From: Halomonas denitrificans
Lineage (GTDB): Bacteria; Pseudomonadota; Gammaproteobacteria; Xanthomonadales; Wenzhouxiangellaceae
Length of the DNA stretch: 64,000 nucleotides
Direction of reading: 5' to 3'
NCBI GenBank assembly: GCA_019800895.1
Contig: JAHVKF010000001.1
Location: forward strand, 434,001-498,000
The notes under the pieces were generated by a model. It was given only the letters and a program-made list of their open reading frames with translations, was not told the origin of the DNA and searched no databases. Positions 43,861-53,071 of the stretch are shown here, piece by piece. The translations under genes and the position numbers were made by a program. How positions within the stretch are numbered: the stretch's first letter is position 1; every line of letters begins with the position of its first letter.

Positions 43861-44855
43861 AGTTCACTCACGATACGTTGTTGGATCCAGGAGTCCAGGC
43901 GCCAGTTGCGCAGGAATCCGCAGTGACCGCCGTGGGCCAGGACCTCCAGGTCGAGCGCATCCGGGCGCGGCAGCGCCTCGAAGTCACTCACCGGAATGAT
44001 CGGGTCATCGGCAGCGGTGATGATCAAGGTCGAGGTCTCCAGCCCGGCAAGGTATTCACCGGCGATGGAGTACCCCTCGAGGTAGGCATCGAGGTCGGGA
44101 AAGTCGGTGTACGCCTCGACCAGGGACCGGGTCTGATCGGCCAGGGTTCGATGCCGGAACCACTCCTGCAGATTGTACCGCTCCGGGTACAGCTGCTGCT
44201 TGCGCTTCAGGCTCCGCCGCCACTTGCGCACGAAGTAGCGCTCGTAGATCGGCACCCCGCCGGCCAGCGCGTCGAGCACGTGCCGGGGCCGGATGACCGG
44301 ACTGACCGCCAGGACCCGATCCAGCTCGAAGCCGTGGGCCGGCGCATTGCGGGCCACCCGCAGGGCGAAATTGCCGCCGAGCGAGAAGCCGACCAGGTAG
44401 ACGGGCCCGGGATGGGCGCCGGCGACCTGGCCGATCGCGTCGAGGACCTCCTCGAGCAGGCAGGAATGGAACAGGCCCTCGTTGAGGTGGTGCGAGTCGC
44501 CGTGATCGCGGAAGTTCAGCCGGAAGGTCTCGAAACCGGCCTCGTGCAGCGCGACAGCGGCGTCGAGCAGGTAGTTCGACTCCGCGCTGCCTTCCCAGCC
44601 GTGGAGCAGGATCGCCAGGCCGCCGTTCGGGCCGGGCGGGCCGGCCGGCGCGGGCGTCCGGTGACCGAGCAGGCGAACGCCGTCGGAGGCGGTCAGGATT
44701 TCGTCGCGGCTGGCCTTCCGGTAGCCGCGCGACCGGCGCCGGACCTTCAGCTTGCGCATCGGGCTGGAGGTCAGCACGGACTGGACATGGGCGTTGGCCA
44801 GCCAGCCCGCCGGTGCATACGGCCCCGGCGTGCCGGCCCGATCAGTCGTCGACAT
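43836..44855 (-). CDS. Alpha/beta hydrolase, YheT-like
   Basis: This protein has 339 residues from the ATG at 44855; a start 21 bases upstream is also possible. ILLHGWEGSAESNYLLDAA holds the oxyanion loop, LVGFSLGGNFALRVA the nucleophile elbow Ser, ADDPIIPVSDFEAL the acid region, and LAHGGHCGFLRNW the catalytic His. The N-terminal AGWLANAHVQSVL and LRLNFRDHGDS-type segments (RLNFRDHGDSHHLNEGLFHS) are typical of the YheT family of putative esterases. The physiological substrate is unknown. It overlaps the acyltransferase stop by 14 bases, suggesting a joint role in lipid turnover (inference). Confidence 0.87.
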   Translation of the reverse strand: MSTTDRAGTPGPYAPAGWLANAHVQSVLTSSPMRKLKVRRRSRGYRKASRDEILTASDGVRLLGHRTPAPAGPPGPNGGLAILLHGWEGSAESNYLLDAAVALHEAGFETFRLNFRDHGDSHHLNEGLFHSCLLEEVLDAIGQVAGAHPGPVYLVGFSLGGNFALRVARNAPAHGFELDRVLAVSPVIRPRHVLDALAGGVPIYERYFVRKWRRSLKRKQQLYPERYNLQEWFRHRTLADQTRSLVEAYTDFPDLDAYLEGYSIAGEYLAGLETSTLIITAADDPIIPVSDFEALPRPDALDLEVLAHGGHCGFLRNWRLDSWIQQRIVSELCLHLNAT

Positions 44856-45735
44856 GGCGATACATCTCCGTGACACGTGCCTGTGCTTCGCGCGCGATCT
44901 CGTTGCGGGCCCGCTCGCTGCCCTCGTCGACGGTGGGAATCGGGGAACCGATCCGGACCTGGATGTCGGCGGTCGGTCGGCCCAGCGCTGCGATCACCAG
45001 GTCGGCAAAGCCCAGGCCGGGCCCGAACACCTGCTCGTCGTGCAGGTCACCGTCGCGCCAGTAGCGGATCGCCATCGGCACCACCGGCGCCCCGGCCCGG
45101 ACCGCCGGTCCGAACAGGCGCGGATGGAACCGCTTGACGCCGCGTCCCGCGTGGATGCCCCCCTCGGGGAACACACCGACGATCCGGCCTCGCTGCATCA
45201 GCGCGGTCATGCGGCGAGCTGCCCGACGGCGCGAGTCCTCGGAGCCGCGCTGGATGAAGATGGTGCCGACCGCGCGGGCCAGCGCGCCGACCAGCGGCCA
45301 GTCGCGGATGTCCTGCTTGGCGACCAGCCACAGGGGAGCGACCGCGTGCAGCACCGGGATGTCGAAGCCGCTGATGTGGTTGGCGACGACCAGGCAGGCG
45401 CCGTCCGGCATTTCGCCGTGAATCCGCAGCCGGTAGCCGAGCGTGCGCAGGAGAATCCGAGCGTAGCGCCGCTGGACCCGGAGCGCCAGCGGCTGGCCGG
45501 CCACGGGGAGACCGCGGACGCCCGGCAGCAGTGCCAGCAGCAGCACCGGCACACCGACCAGCGCGACCAGCAGCAGGACCGGCGCGCGCAGCGCGAGGCG
45601 CCAGAGGCGCGGCGCGCGCACCGCCGCCGTGGGCGGCTCCGCATCCGGCATCCGCGGCGGGTCCTGCGATGGCGATTCGGCAGTCAACGGAAGCGGGGGT
45701 CGGCTCGGTGAAACAGGAAGGCGATCCGGGTCCAC
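44842..45735 (-). CDS. 1-acyl-glycerol-3-phosphate acyltransferase-like (PlsC family)
   Basis: This is a membrane-bound acyltransferase. A hydrophobic anchor (about 44-72, LRAPVLLLVALVGVPVLLLALL) precedes the catalytic core. The catalytic motif is NHISGFDIPVL (His and Asp spaced as HX4D), and the later FPEGGIHAG and PVVPMAIRYW are the acyl-acceptor motifs of PlsC-like enzymes. It may make lysophosphatidic-acid- or ornithine-lipid-type products. The frame opens at a GTG at 45735 (297 residues). A start at the ATG at 45651 (269 residues) is equally plausible, since the first 28 residues are proline-rich and not family-like. It leads the overlapping chain toward DUF2237. Confidence 0.85.
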   Translation of the reverse strand: MDPDRLPVSPSRPPLPLTAESPSQDPPRMPDAEPPTAAVRAPRLWRLALRAPVLLLVALVGVPVLLLALLPGVRGLPVAGQPLALRVQRRYARILLRTLGYRLRIHGEMPDGACLVVANHISGFDIPVLHAVAPLWLVAKQDIRDWPLVGALARAVGTIFIQRGSEDSRRRAARRMTALMQRGRIVGVFPEGGIHAGRGVKRFHPRLFGPAVRAGAPVVPMAIRYWRDGDLHDEQVFGPGLGFADLVIAALGRPTADIQVRIGSPIPTVDEGSERARNEIAREAQARVTEMYRHVDD

Positions 45736-45850
45736 GATCGACCCACCGGGTGGGCAAGCGAACGCGTCGTCGAATCATCGATGTCGAATCCTGTATTTTA
45801 CCGGGCTGAACACCGGGCGTCGGCGCTCGGTCCGAATTGCGAAGGAAACG

Positions 45851-46906
45851 ATGTCTGTCCCCGACCCGAAATCCCATGCCGTGACGCTGTCGTCCAGCCA
45901 GCGGCGCTTCGACACCCGCCCCGGCGAAACTGTTCTGGCCGCCGCCCTGCGCCAGGGCGTCATCCTGCCCTACAGCTGCAAGAACGGGACCTGCGCGAGC
46001 TGCAAGTGCCGGCTGGTCACGGGCCGCGTGGCCTACCCGTTCAATCCGCCGCTGGCCCTGACCGACGACGACCTCGCCGACGGCCAGGTGCTGGCCTGCC
46101 AGGCCACGGCCGAGTCGGAGCTGACGCTCGAGGCCCGTGAAATCGAGCAGATCGCAGACCTGCCGGTACGCATGATGCCGGCACGCGTCGAGGCCATCGA
46201 CGACCTGACCCCCGATGTCCGCAGGCTTCGGCTGAAGCTGCCGCGGGGCCAGCGGCTGCAGTTCCTCGCCGGCCAGTACATCGACATCCTGCTGCCGGGC
46301 GGCAAGCGCCGCGCGTTCTCGATCGCCTCGACCCCGGCCGAGACGGACTTCATCGAGCTGCACGTGAAATACGTCGACGGCGGCGGCTTCACCGGCCACG
46401 TGTTCGGCGACATGACACCCGGCGAAATCGTGCGCTTCGAAGGTCCGCTCGGCACCTTCTTCGTGCGCCTCGGCAGTCCGCGGCCGATCCTGATGATGGG
46501 CGGCGGCACCGGCTTCGCGCCGCTCAAGGCGATGATCGAGGACCTGCTCGCCGCCGGCGACGACCGGCCGATCACGCTGTACTGGGGCGTGCGCACGGAG
46601 GCCGACCTGTATGCCCGGGCGCTGATCGCCGAAATCGCCGAGCGCCACCACGACTTCCGCTTCGTGCCGGTGCTCAGCGAGCCGGACGACGACTGGGAGG
46701 GCCGGACCGGGTTCGTTCACGAGGCGCTGCTCGCCGATCACCGCAACCTGTCGGCCTACGAAATCTACATGAGCGGCCCGCCGATCATGGTCCACAGCGC
46801 CAGGAAGGCCCTGCTCGCGCGCGGGGTCAGCGAGGACCACCTGCACTACGACTCCTTCGACTTCGCCCCGGACGTCCCGCCGCAGGACACGGACGTCGGG
46901 AACTGA
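45851..46906 (+). CDS. Ferredoxin-domain FAD/NAD(P)H reductase (CDP-6-deoxy-delta-3,4-glucoseen reductase-like)
   Basis: This single-chain electron-transfer flavoprotein has 351 residues from the ATG at 45851. The N-terminal plant-type [2Fe-2S] domain has SCKNGTCASCKCRL with three cluster cysteines and the fourth in VLACQATAES (about residue 83). The FAD domain shows FLAGQYIDILLPGGKRRAFSIAS, and the NAD(P)H domain MMGGGTGFAPLKAMIEDL and YWGVRTEADLY. It resembles AscD and the housekeeping reductases usually annotated with that name. With no sugar-biosynthesis genes near, a general ferredoxin-type reductase role is more likely. The extra frame upstream of 45851 overlaps the divergent acyltransferase gene. 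Confidence 0.85.
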   Translation: MSVPDPKSHAVTLSSSQRRFDTRPGETVLAAALRQGVILPYSCKNGTCASCKCRLVTGRVAYPFNPPLALTDDDLADGQVLACQATAESELTLEAREIEQIADLPVRMMPARVEAIDDLTPDVRRLRLKLPRGQRLQFLAGQYIDILLPGGKRRAFSIASTPAETDFIELHVKYVDGGGFTGHVFGDMTPGEIVRFEGPLGTFFVRLGSPRPILMMGGGTGFAPLKAMIEDLLAAGDDRPITLYWGVRTEADLYARALIAEIAERHHDFRFVPVLSEPDDDWEGRTGFVHEALLADHRNLSAYEIYMSGPPIMVHSARKALLARGVSEDHLHYDSFDFAPDVPPQDTDVGN

Positions 46907-46949
46907 GGGGGAGCGGAGCGACCGGCCGGCCTCGCATCCGGCGCCGTCG

Positions 46950-47660
46950 TCAGCTCGGCGCGTCGAGCACCAGCAGGGTGATGTTGTCGCGGCCGCCGGA
47001 ATCGAGCGCGAGCTCGGTCAGCGAGTTGCCGATCTCCTCGAGGTCGGCGCCGTTGGACAGGGTCTGGCGAATGACCTCGTCCTCGACTTCGCCGGTCAGG
47101 CCGTCGGTGCACAGCAGCAACCGTTCGCCGGGGGTCCAGCGGTGTTCGGAGATTTCGATCGTGGGCAGACCGTCGCGCTGACCGATGCAGTCGGTAAGCA
47201 TGTGGCGCTGCGGGTGGGACCGGGCCTGCTCCAGCGTGATGCGCCCTGAGTCGAGCAGCTTCGAGGCCACGTTGTGGTCACGGGTCAGGCATTCGAGCAC
47301 GCCGTCGCTCGGCGAGTAGCGGTAGATGCGGCTGTCGCCGACCCAGCCCAGTTCGTAGCCGTCGCCGTGTTCGCGCACCGCGACCAGCGTCGTGCCCATC
47401 TCGCTGTGCTCCTCGTCCTCGGCCTGGGCCATGCGAACCTGCGAGTGGGCCACTTCGAACGCGTCGATCAGTTCCATGCCGTGGGTCACCGCCTCCTCGA
47501 CCGCCTCGCAGGCGATCCGGCTGGCTTCGGCCCCGCCGGCATGTCCCCCCATTCCGTCGGCGACCACCCAGAGTCCGGCATCGGGCCGTGTCAGGACCCG
47601 ATCCTGGTTGCTGGAGCGAACCCGCCCCAGGTGGGTGACCGCGAAAAACCGGTCCGTCAT
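46950..47660 (-). CDS. PP2C-type serine/threonine protein phosphatase
   Basis: This metal-dependent phosphatase has 236 residues from the ATG at 47660 (MTDRFFAVTHLGRVRSSNQD). Metal ligands lie in WVVADGMGGHAGG and LALDSGGRDNITLLVL. GYELGWVGDSRIYRY and LLLCTDGLTGEVEDE complete the motif set. It resembles Stp1/PrpC/PppA phosphatases that oppose Hanks-type kinases or act in type VI secretion, but no kinase, FHA or T6SS gene is in the window. It is convergent with the reductase gene. Confidence 0.92.
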   Translation of the reverse strand: MTDRFFAVTHLGRVRSSNQDRVLTRPDAGLWVVADGMGGHAGGAEASRIACEAVEEAVTHGMELIDAFEVAHSQVRMAQAEDEEHSEMGTTLVAVREHGDGYELGWVGDSRIYRYSPSDGVLECLTRDHNVASKLLDSGRITLEQARSHPQRHMLTDCIGQRDGLPTIEISEHRWTPGERLLLCTDGLTGEVEDEVIRQTLSNGADLEEIGNSLTELALDSGGRDNITLLVLDAPS

Positions 47661-47783
47661 TCCATCCTTCCCTTCCGGTGGTCCGTGCAGTATGGCATCG
47701 TCCGCCGCCGATTTCCTATCGCGTTCATCGGAATCGCCAAGCATCCCAGAGCACTATACGGAATCGGCGCGGAATACGGACAG

Positions 47784-47812
47784 GACAACGGCGCCCCGGG
47801 GGCGCCGTTGTC
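47784..47812 (-). terminator. Strong hairpin after the subtilase gene
   Basis: A perfect 12-bp inverted repeat (GACAACGGCGCC ... GGCGCCGTTGTC) with a 5-base loop lies 30 bases past the subtilase stop on the minus strand. No T-run follows, so it may be a terminator without a clear U-tract or an mRNA-protecting hairpin. Confidence 0.55.
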
Positions 47813-47841
47813 GATTCGATCATCGCACTCGCGGCGCTCGA

Positions 47842-50151
47842 TCAGTTCTCGGCCGCGGCCGTGATCCGCGCCGGCGGGGTGAGGCCACCGTCTTCGGTGA
47901 GAATGATTTCGCCGAAGCGGATCGCACCCGGCACGACGTTCGAGATGGTGATCGTCAGCTCCTGGTCGGCGACCGGAACCGGGATCGGCGTGTCCTCGAG
48001 CCCGTCGGCGAAGATCATGTCCGAGCGGCCGTCGAGCGTGAAGGTGCTCGGCGTGACCTCGATCTGCATGTCGCCACCGCGCGCGAACGTGGTCACCGTC
48101 CAGCTGGTCGGGAACGACTGGCCCGCCGACACGGTGCGCGTGAAGGTACAGCTCGGCGAGCAACTGCGATCGCGGACCGACGGCAGGTTCAGCGTCTTGA
48201 CGTCGCCGCCCGCGCCCGGGTCGGCGGCCAGGAAGTTGGCGGTGGTTTCGGCCATGACCAGGCCGGACAGCGCCGCGGCGGTCAGGTCGACCCGGCCCGA
48301 GCCGACGTCGTCCCAGTCCCAGGGCGTGCTGCCGTCTTCCTTGGTCCCGGCGTCGCCCGTCGCGGTCATCTGCATCGCCGACTTGACCTCCATCGGATCC
48401 CAGTCCGGCTGCGCCTGGCGGACCAGCGTGGCCGCGCCGGCGACGTGCGGGCTGGACATCGACGTCCCGCTCAGGTTGCCGTATTGGGTCGGATCGGCGA
48501 CGGCGGCGTAGATGCCGACGCCCGGCCCGGTGATGTTCGGCTTCTGCAGGTCCTCCAGCGGGGACTGGGTCGGACCGCGCAGGCTGAATCCGGCCAGCAC
48601 GTCACCCTGCGACGGAATGAGGTCGAAGTCCATGGTCGCGGTGGTCGGGTTGGCATCGACGAAGTTGGCGATGGCCTGGCCCGGCGTCTGCTGGATGCTG
48701 TAGGCGGGAATCGCGGCCTGGCCCGGCGTCGACATGCTGATCGTGCCGGTGGTGTTGTTCCAGATCACGACCATGTCGGCGCCCGCCGCATCGGCGTTGT
48801 TGATCTTTTCGGTGAAGGGACACCCCCCTCGGTTGATCAGGGCAACGGCCCCGTTGAAGAACCCGGCAGGGAAGTCGACGCCACCGTTGGCCGGGCTGCA
48901 GCCCTCCGCGCCGGCGACCTGGTTGGTGTCCCGACGGATCGGATGATCGACGAGCTGCGAGCCGAGCGGCGAATCGCTGCCCGGGAGCATGTCGACGTTC
49001 TGCGTGTCGCCGGGGGGCGATCCGGGTCCCGTGATCGACATCAGGCCCTCGAAGTCACCGTCGCGGGTCGAGGCCGCCACGCTCATCACCCAGGGGCCGC
49101 GGTGGTTCACCTGGCCGACCGGGTTCGGAACGCCTGCGCTGGTGTTGCCGGCCGATGCGGCGACGAAGATGTCGGCATCGACCAGGTCGAGCTTGCGGCG
49201 ATCGTTGTCGAGCCAGGGGCTGGCACCGCCGGAGATCGAGAAGTTCATGGTGTCGACGTCGCCGTCGAGCAGTACCGTGTCCATGCCGGCCTGGATGTCG
49301 AAGCCCGGGCACGAACTGCCGGGGCAGACCTTGTAGGCGCGGACGTGCGAGCACGGCGCGACGCCGGACATTTCGGTGAACGGCTCCGGAATGCTCGGCG
49401 CCGGCACGGCGGTGTCGTCGATCAGGTTACCGGCAACGGTGCTGGCCGTATGCGTGCCGTGCCCGTTGGTGTCTTCCGGGTTGGCGCCGTTGCATCGGCC
49501 CGTGCCGTCGGTGGCGGAGCAGTCGACCGCCGAAAGCAGCTTGCTCGGCGTCCCGCCGACGCCAAAGCCGCAGGCCGGGTCGTCGGCGAACGACGGATGA
49601 TCCGTGTTGATGCCGGAATCGAGGATGGCCGAGACCATGCCTTCGCCGCGATACTGGCCCGGAAGCGGCGCTGCCGTCCCGTCCCAAAGGCTGTCGGCGC
49701 CGATGAAGCCCGGACCCCGGTAGGTGTCGAGCTGGTAGACGCGTTCGCGTTCGACCGAGGCGACGCCCGGGAGAGCGCGGATGCGATCGGCCTCCGGCTC
49801 GGTCAGGCGGACGCCGAGACCGTTGAACGAGACCAGGAAGCGGTGCGACGCCTCGACGTTGCGGCCGAGTTCCTGCGCCATGGAAACCAGCGCGTCGGAC
49901 TGGGCGGCCTGGAGTTCGGCCTGGGCGCTCAGGAAGGCCGGCGAGCGGCTCGCTGCGCCTTCGCCCTTGCGCGGCAGCACGCCCCGCTGCAGCAGGCCGC
50001 GGTCATCGAGCGTGACCAGGTAGCGATAGCGTCCCTGCTCGTCGGCGGGCGAGAGTGCTTCTTGTGCGGAAGCCAGCGTCGGCGCGAGCAGCGCCGCGCC
50101 GGCCAGCAGCGCCACGAAGGACGCGAGTCGGCGGAAATGACGGGTATTCAT
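47842..50151 (-). CDS. Secreted S8 (subtilisin-like) serine protease with PA domain
   Basis: This is a 769-residue exported protease. The start at 50151 (MNTRHFRRLASF) gives a signal peptide ending near LAPTLASAQ. An I9-type propeptide region follows (about 25-120). Catalytic residues are Asp in AILDSGINTDHPSF, His in TNGHGTHTASTVAG, and Ser in LSGTSMSSPHVAGAATLV. A protease-associated (PA) domain is inserted between His and Ser (FFNGAVALINRGGCPFTEKI). After the catalytic domain a beta-rich C-terminus of about 110 residues remains, probably a fibronectin-III-like module. It is divergent from lysAC and likely digests external protein for nutrition. A frame upstream of 50151 is not signal-like. 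Confidence 0.92.
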   Translation of the reverse strand: MNTRHFRRLASFVALLAGAALLAPTLASAQEALSPADEQGRYRYLVTLDDRGLLQRGVLPRKGEGAASRSPAFLSAQAELQAAQSDALVSMAQELGRNVEASHRFLVSFNGLGVRLTEPEADRIRALPGVASVERERVYQLDTYRGPGFIGADSLWDGTAAPLPGQYRGEGMVSAILDSGINTDHPSFADDPACGFGVGGTPSKLLSAVDCSATDGTGRCNGANPEDTNGHGTHTASTVAGNLIDDTAVPAPSIPEPFTEMSGVAPCSHVRAYKVCPGSSCPGFDIQAGMDTVLLDGDVDTMNFSISGGASPWLDNDRRKLDLVDADIFVAASAGNTSAGVPNPVGQVNHRGPWVMSVAASTRDGDFEGLMSITGPGSPPGDTQNVDMLPGSDSPLGSQLVDHPIRRDTNQVAGAEGCSPANGGVDFPAGFFNGAVALINRGGCPFTEKINNADAAGADMVVIWNNTTGTISMSTPGQAAIPAYSIQQTPGQAIANFVDANPTTATMDFDLIPSQGDVLAGFSLRGPTQSPLEDLQKPNITGPGVGIYAAVADPTQYGNLSGTSMSSPHVAGAATLVRQAQPDWDPMEVKSAMQMTATGDAGTKEDGSTPWDWDDVGSGRVDLTAAALSGLVMAETTANFLAADPGAGGDVKTLNLPSVRDRSCSPSCTFTRTVSAGQSFPTSWTVTTFARGGDMQIEVTPSTFTLDGRSDMIFADGLEDTPIPVPVADQELTITISNVVPGAIRFGEIILTEDGGLTPPARITAAAEN

Positions 50152-50192
50152 GATCCTCGGGGTCCTCAGATTCGTGCTCGATTCGAACGGCT

Positions 50193-50198
50193 TACAAT
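50193..50198 (+). promoter_or_regulatory. Possible -10 element of lysAC
   Basis: TACAAT lies in the gap between divergent subtilase and lysAC genes. A weak TTCGTG sits 16 bases upstream. The lysAC start is about 155 bases away, so a long leader would be implied. No lysine riboswitch was recognised there. Confidence 0.3.
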
Positions 50199-50351
50199 GG
50201 GAGGCTCGGACGGTCGGTCGACCGGCCCGGACCGGATGCTCGGATGCAGCACCCCAATACTGCCGCAACTGTCACTCGAGTGCAATTCGCCGGATGCGCT
50301 CCGAACCTTGAACTGCGTCACGAGAATACCGCCGAAACGGAACCCGCCTCC

Positions 50352-53036
50352 ATGACAGATGTGAACGACCTCCCAGAATCGTCCGGAACGGGCGACGAGA
50401 CCCGATCGACGCCCCGCTGGCGCGTGCTGAAGTTCGGCGGCAGCTCCGTGGCCGAACCCGCCAACTGGACGCGGATCGCGGAACGGATCGACGAGCTCGC
50501 GGCGGCCGGCACGCCCTGCGTGGTCGTGGTCTCGGCCCTGAAGGGCGTGACCGACCGCCTCGTCCAGGCGCTGGAGGCGGAAAACGTCTCGTCGACCGAT
50601 GCGCTGGTCGACGAATTGCGGAATCGCCACCTTCGGCTCGCCGAAGGCTTCGGCCTCGACCCGGCGCGCGTCGGGTCGGTGATCGACCCCGAGCTCGAGG
50701 CCCTGTCCGAGGCGCTGGACGAGCAGGCCCGCAGCCCCGCACCGGCGATCGAGGCCCGGGTGCTGGCCACGGGCGAATTGCTGTCCAGCCGGCTCGGCGC
50801 GCTGATCCTCGAGACCCTGGGCCGTCCGGTGGAATGGCTCGACAGCCGCGACCTGCTGGTCGCCGAACCGGCGAGCCAGCGTGCGGCGCGGTCGAACTGG
50901 CTGGCTGCCGAATGCGCGGCACGGCCGGACCCGGATACGGCGGCCGGCCTGCGCGAACGCGGCACCTCGTGGATCGCCCCCGGCTTCATCGCCCGCAACG
51001 GCGCCGCGACCGTGTTGCTCGGTCGCGGCGGCTCCGACGTCAGCGCGGCATTGATCGGCACGGTGCTGGAGGCGGACCGGGTCGAGATCTTCTCCGACGT
51101 GCCCGGCCTGTTCAGCGCCGACCCACGCCGGATTCCGGCCGCGCGCCTGCTTCAGAACATCAGCTACCGCGAAGCCATGGAGCTGGCCGCGATGGGCGCG
51201 CGGGCGCTTCATCCGCGTGCCCTGATCCCGCTGAAGCAGCATCGCATCCCGCTGTGGCTCCGGCAGACCGACCGACCCGAGCTGACCGGCACGCGGATCA
51301 CGCCGGATGCGCACGAACACGGCGCGCAGGTCAAGGCGATCGTCCAGCGCCGGGGCATCACCCTGGTCACGATGGAAGGCCTGGACATGTGGCAACAGGT
51401 GGGCTTCCTCGCCGACGTGTTCGACGTGTTCCGGTCCCACGGCCTGTCCGTGGACCTGGTCTCGACCTCCGAGTCCAATGTGACGGTCACGCTGGACCCG
51501 GGCGCAAATCCCACGGACGCGGCGACGCTGGAGCGTCTCGCCGCCGACCTGGGCCGCTTCTGCAGCGTCGACGTCCGGACCGACTGTGCCAGCGTCAGCC
51601 TGGTCGGCCTGGGCATTCGCACGATCCTCCACCGCATCGGCCCGGCGCTGGAAGTCTTCGAACAGCGCCGGATCTTCCTGGTCAGCCAGGCCTCGAACGA
51701 CCTGAACCTGAGCTTCGTGGTCGAGGCCCGGCACGCCGACCGGTTGGTCCAGCAGCTCCACCAGCAGATCATTCCCGGCGGCGTCGGCGGCGATTCCGTG
51801 TTCGGGCCGAGCTGGGAGCAGCTGGTGCGCGACGAGACCGCGGCGACGGCCCGGCCGCCCTGGTGGTCCGTGCGCGCCGACGAGTTGCTCGAGACGCTCG
51901 GCGAAAGCGACGCCGCCTACGTTTATGCCCTCGCCGAAGTCCGCGGCGCCGCACGGCGGTTGCGCGACCTGAAGGCGGTCGACCGCGTGCTCTATTCGAT
52001 GAAGGCCAACCCGCACCCGGCGATCCTGCGTGCGCTGGCCGGCGAAGGCCTCGGCATCGAGTGCGTATCGATGGCCGAAGCCGACCGCGCGCTGGAGGCG
52101 ATCGACGGACTGACCGCCGGCGACCTGCTGCTGACGCCCAACTTCGCACCGCGCGCCGAGTACCGCGAGGCGCTGGAGCGGGACGTGACCGTCACGATCG
52201 ACAACCCGTGGATCCTCGAGCACTGGGGCGAGGACTTCGCCGGCCGCGACGTCTTCCTGCGCCTGGACCCGGGCTCCGGCCTGGGCCACCACAAGATGGT
52301 CCGCACGGCCGGTTCGAATGCGAAGTTCGGCGTGCCCCTGAACGAGCTCGACCGCACCCTGCGACTGGCCCGCGCGCACGACATCACGATTCGCGGCCTG
52401 CACGCTCACACCGGCTCCGGGATCCTGCATCCTGACAACTGGGAGCGCACGCTGGAAACGCTGATGTCGGTGGCGATGGACCTGCCATCGGTCGAGGTGA
52501 TCAACCTCGGCGGCGGTCTCGGCGTACCCGACCGCTCCGACGAACTGCCGCTGGATCTGATGGCGCTGGACGCCGGCCTGGCCCGGATCAAGCGCGGCCT
52601 GAACCGCCCGATCGAGATCTGGCTGGAGCCGGGGCGCTACCTGGTCGCCTCCGCCGGCGTGCTACTGGCCCGCGTGACCCAACTCAAGGGCAAGGGCGAG
52701 GTTCGCTACGTCGGCGTGGCGACCGGGATGAATTCGCTGATCCGGCCGGCCCTGTACGGTGCGTGGCACGAGATCGTCAATCTCAGCCGGCTCGGCGAAC
52801 CCGGGCAGCACGTGTTCAACGTGGTCGGTCCGATCTGCGAGACCGGCGACGTGCTCGGCCTGGACCGACTGCTTCCGGACAGCCGTGAAGGCGACGTCCT
52901 GCTGATCGGCAACGCCGGCGCCTACGGCGCGGCCATGGCCTCGCGCTACAACCTGCGCGAACCCGCCGCGGAGCGGGTGCTGGACGTCGAGCCGCGGGCG
53001 CGCGAGACCGGCCCGGCGGACGCTCGATTCGGGTAG
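50352..53036 (+). CDS. lysAC: Bifunctional aspartate kinase / diaminopimelate decarboxylase
   Basis: This fusion joins the first and last steps of lysine synthesis. The chosen ATG at 50352 gives 894 residues. The aspartate kinase half (about 22-470) opens with VLKFGGSSVAEPANW (catalytic Lys27), has FIARNGAATVLLGRGGSDVSAAL, and ends in ACT domains (LVTMEGLDMW, then SVSLVGLGIRTI). The decarboxylase half (about 500-894) has the PLP lysine in VLYSMKANPHPAI, then RGLHAHTGSGIL, NLGGGLGVPD, and the late PICETGDVLG and AYGAAMASRYN. The fusion is characteristic of Xanthomonadales and relatives. It is followed by parE 35 bases on. The ACT domains suggest feedback inhibition by lysine or threonine. Confidence 0.95.
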   Translation: MTDVNDLPESSGTGDETRSTPRWRVLKFGGSSVAEPANWTRIAERIDELAAAGTPCVVVVSALKGVTDRLVQALEAENVSSTDALVDELRNRHLRLAEGFGLDPARVGSVIDPELEALSEALDEQARSPAPAIEARVLATGELLSSRLGALILETLGRPVEWLDSRDLLVAEPASQRAARSNWLAAECAARPDPDTAAGLRERGTSWIAPGFIARNGAATVLLGRGGSDVSAALIGTVLEADRVEIFSDVPGLFSADPRRIPAARLLQNISYREAMELAAMGARALHPRALIPLKQHRIPLWLRQTDRPELTGTRITPDAHEHGAQVKAIVQRRGITLVTMEGLDMWQQVGFLADVFDVFRSHGLSVDLVSTSESNVTVTLDPGANPTDAATLERLAADLGRFCSVDVRTDCASVSLVGLGIRTILHRIGPALEVFEQRRIFLVSQASNDLNLSFVVEARHADRLVQQLHQQIIPGGVGGDSVFGPSWEQLVRDETAATARPPWWSVRADELLETLGESDAAYVYALAEVRGAARRLRDLKAVDRVLYSMKANPHPAILRALAGEGLGIECVSMAEADRALEAIDGLTAGDLLLTPNFAPRAEYREALERDVTVTIDNPWILEHWGEDFAGRDVFLRLDPGSGLGHHKMVRTAGSNAKFGVPLNELDRTLRLARAHDITIRGLHAHTGSGILHPDNWERTLETLMSVAMDLPSVEVINLGGGLGVPDRSDELPLDLMALDAGLARIKRGLNRPIEIWLEPGRYLVASAGVLLARVTQLKGKGEVRYVGVATGMNSLIRPALYGAWHEIVNLSRLGEPGQHVFNVVGPICETGDVLGLDRLLPDSREGDVLLIGNAGAYGAAMASRYNLREPAAERVLDVEPRARETGPADARFG

Positions 53037-53071
53037 GCTTGGCCCATTGACGCCTCCCCGCACGAGTTCCG

